The notes under the pieces: model-generated
What the model saw: the letters and a program-made list of their open reading frames with translations, nothing else
Databases searched by the model: none
What the model was told of the DNA's origin: nothing
Assembly: GCA_038244055.1 (NCBI GenBank)
Contig: JBBRTW010000205.1
Coordinates: forward strand, 1 to 11,890
Direction: 5' to 3'
Length of the DNA stretch: 11,890 nucleotides
Source of the DNA: DASPKW01 sp038244055
Lineage (GTDB): Bacteria; Planctomycetota; Phycisphaerae; Tepidisphaerales; Tepidisphaeraceae
Position numbers and translations under genes: made by a program
Shown here: positions 6,341 to 11,890 of the stretch, one piece after another
Layout of the letters: the number at the start of each line of letters is the position of its first letter
How positions within the stretch are numbered: the first letter of the stretch is position 1

Positions 6341-6347
6341 CCACCTC

Positions 6348-9300
6348 CTACCACCTGAAGAACCGATACGGATCATCCCACTCCTCGGGCTGATCGAGGT
6401 AGAGGCCATTGAGGAAGCGTTTCTCGGTGGGGGCGGTTGGGGTATGTAAGCGGTCGAGTGTGGGGGTGGAACTGGGGACGCCCATGTTGGCGAGAATTCG
6501 GGTGAGGGCGAAGGCCGAGCGGCGGTAGGTGCGCTTGAGGTTGTAGGATTTGGAGTAGTCGAGTTGCCAGGGGAGAAGCTCGAAGAAGGCGATGTTGGGG
6601 GCGAGGGCGGGGGCATCGACCGAAGAAGCGGCGGTTGCGAGCACGCCATCGCCGAAGATTGTTGCGCCGGCGGTGACGAGGGGGATTTCGCGCGGGCCGC
6701 GGTTGAAGACATCGGCCGGGCCGATTCCGGCGAGGGGGGAGTGAAGGGTGGGGGGAGCGAAGGTGGCGCTGATGTGCTCGGACTTCTTAATAGTGATGTT
6801 GAGGGCGAGGAGGTCGGCATCGCGCTGATCGAGGCCGAGGGCGAGTGTGCGGCCGGCGGATTGGAGGAATTTTAATATGGCGGCGATGGCGGGCGCGGTG
6901 GGGTTGGCAGGCGCGGCGGGGGCGGCATTGAGTGCGAGTTCTTTCGATGCGCCGGGGCTGAGGATGAGGACCTGGTCGGGGGTGAATTTGGCGGGGTCGA
7001 AGGGGGCGAGGGTGAAGCCGGCGGATTCGAGGTGCTTTTTGCCGGCCGGTTCGCCGAGGTAGACCGCCTGGCGGATGGGGTCGGGTTTGAAGGCGGCGGC
7101 GTAGCGGAAAAGATTGGCGGCGAGGAGTTGGGCGGCGGGGTCGGCTTCACTTCGTCCCGTCACATCCATCTGGCAGAAGAGGATGAGGCCTTTACCTTCG
7201 CGGAATTCAATTAAAGGGCTGTACTGGAGGCTGTAGCCGCCATCGAGGATGGGGCGGAAGTCGCCTCTTGCGGGTTTTTCGATCAGGACGGAGGCGACGG
7301 CGCCGCGCATCCCGCAGCGCCAGACGCGGGTGACGGGGATGTCGCACCACATGATGGTGGGGCCGTACATGAGGCGCATCTCGTACTTGAGGCGCGGTGG
7401 GAGCGTGGTGGATTGGCCGCGCCAGTCGTGGAGATACTGGGGGTCGAGGCCGGCCAGGAGCGGGTGATCGGGCTGGCGCGGGAAGACCTGGCGCAGGCCA
7501 TACTCGACGACGCGGAAACCGAGGCGCTTTTCGAGAACTTCGGAGGATTGCTCGAAGCAAATGACTTTCAAACCATCGCGCACGCGCGAGACATCGGGCG
7601 CGGGGGAGGTGGGGGTGAGGGCGAGTTTGCCGATGACGAGTGTATCGAAGGCGCTCAAATCCGCATCGGCCTCGATGCGCTTGAAGGGTATCGACAGCTT
7701 TTCCAACAGCGACGCGGTTTGGCGACCCGGATCAAACAGCGCCACAGCGGGGATGGCCGGAAGTGGCGCGGGCGCGGGACGGACATCAATCGCGAAAGTA
7801 TCGGATTGCTCCTGATTCTGGCCAAACCGGGCAGTCATTTTCAGTTCATAACGCCCGGCCGGTAGATTCGCGGGTAGATTAATGCGCAGCGGGAGGAAAG
7901 AGATTTGGCCGGTCTCGACGGTGATCGTTTTCTGCCCCATAGCAGGCTGCGGCGATGTGAAAGTCCAGGCGCATTCAAAGGATTGGGACTGCCGCGAGTT
8001 GTTCACCAGAACGATTTGCTTTTCGACGGCTTCGCCGGCTTGATAGAGATGGGTTTTCTCGGTGACCGCATCGGCCTTGCCGCCGATGTAGGCGAGGATG
8101 GGCTGGTTGTTGCGGAGCAGGGCCTTGCCGGCATCGGTGGGAATCCAGTCGGCCGGGGAATAGGTGAGTTCGACCTGCTCAAACTGGCGATCGAGGTAGT
8201 CGGGGCTGATGCCGGGGCGCTGCAGGTTGTCCCAGTCGGTCTTGAGCTCCTTGCGGGATTTGTCGACGCCCGCGCGGGTCAGCCAGTAGTTGCCGTGGTT
8301 CCAGGCCGAGATCCCTGAGACGCCCAGCGTACGGAAGGCGCGCCAGTTGTCCGCGAGGTACTGGCCGATGATGGTCTGGCGGTCCTCGAAGCGGGCGCTG
8401 CCGACTTCAACGGGGTAGTCCCAGCGGTGCCAGACTTTGCCGGCCTTAAACTGGGCGGCCTCCCAGCGGAGGTCGCGTTTTTCGAGATCGCCGATGTTCA
8501 TGGCGGCATCGCCGAGAAACTGAGAATTCCATTCGGAGAGGCAGAGTTCCCACGGCACTTCGCCGCTCCCGAAGGCGCGCTGGCCTTTGTACCAGCCGCG
8601 GTACATGGTCCAATCCCAGGTGAAGGGGGCGGCGTACTCGCAGGTGAACATGGGCTTGAGGCCGGACTGGGACCACTGGGTGAACCAGTCGGAGAGCTCC
8701 TGGATGGGGGCGAAATTGGGATAGAAATTGCTGGTGTGCATCGCGCCGATGTTGCCGCCGGCGTGGTGGTAGACGATGCGGGTGGGATCGAACTTCCTGA
8801 TGATGGCCTCAGCGCGAAAGGCGAGCTTGGCGTTGTTGGCGCCCCAGGCTTCGCGGGCCGGTTCGACGCCGCCGATCATGTCGGGGTTCATATCCTCGGA
8901 GTAGCCGGTGGCGTTGTGGCTGGTGCTGTAGAAGACGATGGAGGGATGATTGCCGGCGACATGGGCGTAGAAGGCGGCGTGCTGGGCGTAGCCGTTGGTC
9001 GCGTCGGCGTCGGGCTTCTTCCAGTCGTACTGCGAGAAATGGGGCTGGGTGAGGGCGACGAGCACGCCGGTGTCATCGGCCGCGCGGAGAATCTCTTCGA
9101 AGGCCTGGTGGGAGCCGGGCTCGCATTCGTAATTGCCGGTGTAGACGAAGTTGACACCAATCGCCTTGAGGCGCGTGAACATGTCTTTGGCGGCGGTGTA
9201 GTTGGACGCAGCCGCGCCGATCTGGGCGCTGACAATGGGGACGGCCGAAAGGAAGATGCGCGAGCCGTTGAGATAAAAATCCTTGCCCTCGATCCAGAAC

Positions 9301-10322
9301 TCGCGGTAGCCGAATCGACTGGCGAAGGAGATGTCGAGTGTCTTGCCGGCGGTATCGATGAGGGAAACTTGGATGTCGTAGTTGTTGGCGGGGGTATGGA
9401 GATCCCAGAGGCGGTCGGGTTTCCATTGGTGGGTGAAGGCGAAATGGCCCGCGGCGGCATCGGCGGATTTGAAGGGTGGGCTGTCGAAGGATTCGATCCT
9501 TTTCCCGGCCTGGGTGATCTGGGCGCGGAGCGTGAACGGACCATCGGGCGGACGGGAAGAGAGGGCGCTATCGATACTGATTTCGCCGCGGCGGAATGAG
9601 GTGGCGACTTTCACCTCTTCAACGCGGGCGGCCGGGGGCGCGCCAATGAGATAGACATCGCCACACAGGCCGCGGCGCGGGACGGAGCCTTTGACCTCCC
9701 GGCCGACGGCGGTGTCGATGTAGCGGGTCATGACGGCTTTGAGAGGGAGCGCGTTGACGAGAATACTGAGCGTGTATTTCTGGCCGGGCTTGCAGGCGGC
9801 GGAGAGGTCGAGTTCGCCGGCCGGGAAATGGAGCTCGCCGATCTTTTTGCCATCGATGAAGATGGTGGCGACGGAGTTGATGTACTCGGTGGCGAGGGTG
9901 ACGCGGCGATTAGCCCAGTCGGCGGGGATGGTGATCTCGCGCTGATACCAGGCGGCTTTGACGGCGCTGATTTTGGTCGTCTTCCAACTGGGATGGGCGT
10001 AGAGAGTCTGGGAATCGCTCTCCAGATAGTCGGTGATGCCCGGCCAGGAACCGGGGACTTTGAACCAGCCCCACCCCCCTGCCGGGCTCGCATCGGCCTT
10101 CTCCGGCGCGAGCTTTTCATCGGCCGGCTGCCAGCGCCAGAGGCCGTTGATGCAGATTCTCTCTTTGGATGGAGTGGTCTCTTTCCAGGCTTTGGAGAGT
10201 TCCCAAACCGCTTTTACATCGGCGGGCAGGGCGACTTCCGCCTGCGCCAGGGCGAAGCGCGCGGACCATTGCGCGATTGCGAAACTCAATAGGGCGATCC
10301 ATCCCAATGCTTGTGTTCTCAT
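6348..10322 (-). CDS. Secreted GH2-type glycoside hydrolase-like protein with amidotransferase-like tail
   Basis: The ATG at 10322 gives 1324 residues and a signal peptide (core ALGWIALLSFAIA, cleavage near ALAQA). A TTG 26 codons upstream would bury it. Residues 56-228 form a GH2 sugar-binding domain (ICINGLWRW, WYQREITIPADW, EYINSVATIFIDGKKIG). Residues 232-335 are Ig-like. Residues 338-735 form the barrel, starting FGYREFWIEGKDFYLNG. The family nucleophile motif is present as CEYAAPF (561-567), with E562. The usual acid/base motif, HPSI-x-x-W-S-x-GNE, reads HPSIVFYSTSHNATG (459-473), so the Glu after Asn470 is Ala471. Residues 740-848 form another beta-sandwich. Residues 858-1078 look like the class I amidotransferase-like fold of beta-galactosidase trimerisation domains, ending in a segment typical of such tails (GKGLILFCQMDVTG, then LAANLFRYAAAF). 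Residues 1084-1250 look like a degenerate second copy. The substrate is unknown. Confidence 0.85.
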   Translation of the reverse strand: MRTQALGWIALLSFAIAQWSARFALAQAEVALPADVKAVWELSKAWKETTPSKERICINGLWRWQPADEKLAPEKADASPAGGWGWFKVPGSWPGITDYLESDSQTLYAHPSWKTTKISAVKAAWYQREITIPADWANRRVTLATEYINSVATIFIDGKKIGELHFPAGELDLSAACKPGQKYTLSILVNALPLKAVMTRYIDTAVGREVKGSVPRRGLCGDVYLIGAPPAARVEEVKVATSFRRGEISIDSALSSRPPDGPFTLRAQITQAGKRIESFDSPPFKSADAAAGHFAFTHQWKPDRLWDLHTPANNYDIQVSLIDTAGKTLDISFASRFGYREFWIEGKDFYLNGSRIFLSAVPIVSAQIGAAASNYTAAKDMFTRLKAIGVNFVYTGNYECEPGSHQAFEEILRAADDTGVLVALTQPHFSQYDWKKPDADATNGYAQHAAFYAHVAGNHPSIVFYSTSHNATGYSEDMNPDMIGGVEPAREAWGANNAKLAFRAEAIIRKFDPTRIVYHHAGGNIGAMHTSNFYPNFAPIQELSDWFTQWSQSGLKPMFTCEYAAPFTWDWTMYRGWYKGQRAFGSGEVPWELCLSEWNSQFLGDAAMNIGDLEKRDLRWEAAQFKAGKVWHRWDYPVEVGSARFEDRQTIIGQYLADNWRAFRTLGVSGISAWNHGNYWLTRAGVDKSRKELKTDWDNLQRPGISPDYLDRQFEQVELTYSPADWIPTDAGKALLRNNQPILAYIGGKADAVTEKTHLYQAGEAVEKQIVLVNNSRQSQSFECAWTFTSPQPAMGQKTITVETGQISFLPLRINLPANLPAGRYELKMTARFGQNQEQSDTFAIDVRPAPAPLPAIPAVALFDPGRQTASLLEKLSIPFKRIEADADLSAFDTLVIGKLALTPTSPAPDVSRVRDGLKVICFEQSSEVLEKRLGFRVVEYGLRQVFPRQPDHPLLAGLDPQYLHDWRGQSTTLPPRLKYEMRLMYGPTIMWCDIPVTRVWRCGMRGAVASVLIEKPARGDFRPILDGGYSLQYSPLIEFREGKGLILFCQMDVTGRSEADPAAQLLAANLFRYAAAFKPDPIRQAVYLGEPAGKKHLESAGFTLAPFDPAKFTPDQVLILSPGASKELALNAAPAAPANPTAPAIAAILKFLQSAGRTLALGLDQRDADLLALNITIKKSEHISATFAPPTLHSPLAGIGPADVFNRGPREIPLVTAGATIFGDGVLATAASSVDAPALAPNIAFFELLPWQLDYSKSYNLKRTYRRSAFALTRILANMGVPSSTPTLDRLHTPTAPTEKRFLNGLYLDQPEEWDDPYRFFRW

Positions 10323-10333
10323 TTGCGTATCGA

Positions 10334-10341
10334 TCCTTCCT
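10334..10341 (-). promoter_or_regulatory. Ribosome binding site of the GH2-type gene, supports ATG at 10322
   Basis: AGGAAGGA on the - strand is followed by 11 bases and then ATG (10320-10322). Spacing is slightly long, but there is no comparable site before the upstream TTG at 10400. Confidence 0.5.
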
Positions 10342-10358
10342 ATGACGTCCTGATAACG

Positions 10359-10373
10359 GTGGGCAGTGCCCAC
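10359..10373. repeat. Short perfect palindrome GTGGGC-AGT-GCCCAC
   Basis: Six-base arms around a three-base loop, flanked by a wider imperfect dyad (TGACG at 10343-10347 and CGTCA at 10373-10377). It lies in the 158-base gap between the metal-binding gene and the GH2-type gene, 37 bases upstream of the latter's ATG. It could be a dispersed palindromic repeat, an operator or a weak terminator. No T tract follows. Confidence 0.45.
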
Positions 10374-10443
10374 GTCATCTACTACCGCCCCATCGATCAA
10401 AGCGCTGCACCATTCAAGTTAAACCCACGCAGTTGCTGCTCTT

Positions 10444-10471
10444 CTCCGCGTCTCTGCGCCTCCGCGGTGAA
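10444..10471 (-). repeat. CTCTGCG-rich dispersed element, copy 2
   Basis: CTCCGCG (10444), CTCTGCG (10452), CTCCGCG (10460), then GTGAA ending at 10471, nine bases before the stop codon of the metal-binding gene. It shares CTCTGCGCCTCYGCGG and the GTGAA end with the copy at 357-401, and has the same orientation relative to the adjacent gene. Confidence 0.65.
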
Positions 10472-10480
10472 GTAGACCAT

Positions 10481-11848
10481 CTACTTTTCGACAGTCACAT
10501 TGAACGGCGCAAAGATGGAATCATCGAAGGCCTGGGTCTGCGCATAGAGGCGATAGAAGCCGGGGACGGGGGCGTAAAATCGGAACGTGAGGTTCGGGCC
10601 GCCGCGGCGGTCGGGGCTGTCGGGTTCCGCGCCTTCGGGATGGACGTGGAGGACGGTTTTGCCATCTTCGTTGAAAGCGACCAGATGCGCGAACGCGCCC
10701 ATCACCGGGCGAAGCTGGTTGTAGGGCCGGCCATCGGGGCCGCTGACGGAAAGCGTGCCGACCATGATTTGGTTGGCTTTGACCGCACCGCCCGGGGAAT
10801 CGAATTTGAGGGAATAGTAGAAGCCATCCGCCTCGACCTTGCGATCGGGTTTTCCCGGGTCGATTTTTTCAGGCGGAGTGTCGGAAGGGATATCGGCGAC
10901 GACGTATTCCTGCACGAACGACTCGGCCGGGACAACATCGGCGAAGATGCGGTAGGGGCCGGGCTTGGCGGGGGTGAAGGAGAAGATGTACTGGCCAGGC
11001 GCATCGGTGGGCTTGGGATGTTCGTGGTGATAATCGGCCAGGGAGCGGTCGATGATCAGCAGGTGAATCTTCTCGGTGTGCATGAGGAGAAGGTCTTTAT
11101 GCGTTACGGGCGCGTTGTCTTTGACGCGGGTGAGTTGGAGAGTGACGGTGACCTTTTGCCCCACTTTCAACGGCGCATCGGTTCTGACGGAGAGAGTCAT
11201 CGAAGGCTCGCCGGCTCGTTCGTAGGTGAGGCTGGAGGGGATGCGGCGGCGGACGAGTTTCATGCCGCATTTGGGGCAAGGGGCGGCCGGGTCCGGGCTG
11301 CGCTCGAGAGGGTGATGGACGCAGACGAAGACGCCGCCCTTGACCTGCGCCGGCGTGTAGGCGCGGGCGAGTTGGAAAATGGCGGCCGAGTAATTGGCGT
11401 AGGCATCGCGGGCTTTGGCGGCCGGATTCTCGCGCTGGCGGGTGGCGATGATGACGGCATCGCCGGCCGCGAAGAGGGTTTCGAGTTGGGCGACCAGGGC
11501 TGGATCGCCCTTCTTTTTGGCATCGGACTGAAGAAGGCGCAAGGCGGGTGAGCAGTTGCCGACATGGGTGGAGATCGTGCCGAGCTGGTTGGTGTCGATG
11601 CACTTGTCGATGTTGGCAACGGACTGGGTGAGAACATCCCACGCTTCTGGAATGGAGACGGGTTCGGGGAGATTGGCGAGGGGGTCGTGGGCGTAGGCGG
11701 ATAAAGAAAGAAATACGAGGATAGAGGATAGAGGATAGAGGATAGAAAATGCGCGGGTTGAGGGTTGAGAGTTGAGGGTAGAAAGGCGGGGCGCGGCGCG
11801 ATCAAATTGATTGTTGGGTGAATTCCTCGATTGAGATGCGTTCATCAT
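10481..11848 (-). CDS. Secreted heavy-metal-binding-domain protein with His-rich FixH/YtkA-like repeats
   Basis: The 455-residue precursor has a signal peptide ending near SAYA|HD (residue 53), so it is periplasmic or extracellular. Residues 57-170 are helical and of unknown family. Residues 173-198 match the heavy-metal-binding domain of copper-efflux adaptors: C176, H178, H179 and P180, then CPKCGMKL (191-198). Two beta-sandwich units follow, each with a motif usually seen in YtkA/FixH-like or CopC-like domains: IHLLIIDRSLADYHHEHP (261-278) and AHLVAFNEDGKTVLHVHP (387-404). The His, Cys and Met residues make copper the likeliest ligand. This is inference, and zinc or another soft metal is possible. 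The hydrophobic core of the signal peptide (SILYPLSSIL, 35-44) is encoded by a heptanucleotide array. GGAGG lies four bases before the first ATG and seven before the second, so either of the two adjacent ATG codons may start translation. Confidence 0.85.
   Translation of the reverse strand: MMNASQSRNSPNNQFDRAAPRLSTLNSQPSTRAFSILYPLSSILVFLSLSAYAHDPLANLPEPVSIPEAWDVLTQSVANIDKCIDTNQLGTISTHVGNCSPALRLLQSDAKKKGDPALVAQLETLFAAGDAVIIATRQRENPAAKARDAYANYSAAIFQLARAYTPAQVKGGVFVCVHHPLERSPDPAAPCPKCGMKLVRRRIPSSLTYERAGEPSMTLSVRTDAPLKVGQKVTVTLQLTRVKDNAPVTHKDLLLMHTEKIHLLIIDRSLADYHHEHPKPTDAPGQYIFSFTPAKPGPYRIFADVVPAESFVQEYVVADIPSDTPPEKIDPGKPDRKVEADGFYYSLKFDSPGGAVKANQIMVGTLSVSGPDGRPYNQLRPVMGAFAHLVAFNEDGKTVLHVHPEGAEPDSPDRRGGPNLTFRFYAPVPGFYRLYAQTQAFDDSIFAPFNVTVEK
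11718..11745 (-). repeat. Heptanucleotide tandem array (AGGATAG x4) coding part of a signal peptide
   Basis: Four perfect units on the + strand at 11718, 11725, 11732 and 11739. On the coding strand they read CTATCCT and give the hydrophobic SILYPLSSIL segment (residues 35-44) of the metal-binding protein. Three units make seven codons, so the peptide itself has a 7-residue period. Confidence 0.9.
11757..11777 (-). repeat. Heptanucleotide tandem array (GTTGAGG) in the signal-peptide n-region
   Basis: GTTGAGG (11757), GTTGAGA (11764), GTTGAGG (11771): three units, 21 bases, seven codons. It codes for about residues 25-31 (LNSQPST) of the metal-binding protein. It lies 11 bases from the AGGATAG array but has an unrelated unit. 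Confidence 0.8.
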
Positions 11849-11852
11849 CGAT

Positions 11853-11857
11853 CCTCC
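11853..11857 (-). promoter_or_regulatory. Ribosome binding site of the metal-binding gene
   Basis: GGAGG on the - strand lies four bases before ATG at 11848 and seven before ATG at 11845. It is the strongest Shine-Dalgarno sequence in the window. It shows that the repeat-encoded N-terminus is meant to be translated, since no later Met could give a signal peptide. Confidence 0.7.
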
Positions 11858-11890
11858 ATCGACCTCCCCCAGTTCCCTCTTTCTATTCTC

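Noticed and set aside
6120..6347. Small RNA gene or tRNA in the kinase upstream gap
   Set aside because: No cloverleaf, T-loop or known RNA motif could be traced. Only short GC-rich hairpins are visible.
8427..9599. 390-codon open frame on the + strand
   Set aside because: It is antisense to the GH2-type barrel. Its Gly/Val/Glu-rich translation is a codon-bias shadow.
10323..10400. N-terminal extension of the GH2-type protein from a TTG codon at 10400
   Set aside because: It would put 26 polar residues before a clean signal peptide and crosses the GTGGGC palindrome. The ATG at 10322 has a ribosome binding site.
10433..11551. 372-codon open frame on the + strand
   Set aside because: It is antisense to the metal-binding gene and begins inside the CTCTGCG element. 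It shows no domain and no ribosome binding site.

Overview
The window is GC-rich bacterial DNA. It carries the end of one gene on the + strand (a TPR protein, 1-210) followed by five complete genes that all read on the - strand. I infer an environmental or metagenomic planctomycete-type bacterium (Planctomycetota, perhaps Phycisphaerae). The reasons are large secreted glycoside-hydrolase-like proteins with amidotransferase-like tails, roomy intergenic spaces, and many dispersed palindromes and 7-8 bp tandem arrays. No rRNA, tRNA or protein marker fixes the taxonomy. I see no transposase, integrase, CRISPR array, tRNA or rRNA.

Layout from left to right. 1-210: C-terminus of a TPR protein (+). 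211-405: convergent intergenic space filled by two repeats, a long imperfect palindrome and a CTCTGCG-rich element. 406-1650 (-): pabB, aminodeoxychorismate synthase component I of folate synthesis. 1651-1790: a 26-bp-arm AT-rich hairpin. 1791-4544 (-): a large secreted protein with an N-terminal jelly-roll-like domain, a barrel-like middle lacking a recognisable acid/base motif, and a C-terminal NEW3-like domain. 4545-4767: upstream region with several short inverted repeats. 4768-5997 (-): a soluble sensor histidine kinase. 5998-6347: a candidate promoter, an 8-bp tandem array and GC-rich hairpins. 6348-10322 (-): a secreted GH2-type protein with its nucleophile motif present but the usual Asn-Glu acid/base motif changed, fused to amidotransferase-like domains. 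10323-10480: short palindrome plus a second copy of the CTCTGCG element. 10481-11848 (-): a secreted heavy-metal-binding-domain protein, probably for copper or a similar metal. 11849-11890: its ribosome binding site and perhaps the tail of an upstream gene.

The genes do not form one obvious pathway. Spacers of about 140-350 bp suggest mostly separate transcripts. The two very large exported proteins share a carbohydrate-related theme, and the kinase between them is a possible but unproven regulator.

The most unusual feature is the set of unrelated 7-bp (once 8-bp) tandem arrays. I count seven: in the linker of pabB, inside the 919-codon gene, in a hairpin between those two genes, in the probable 5' leader of the kinase, next to the GH2 stop codon, and two in the signal-peptide segment of the metal-binding protein. 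They resemble the heptanucleotide STRR repeats known from cyanobacteria, but here several are translated.
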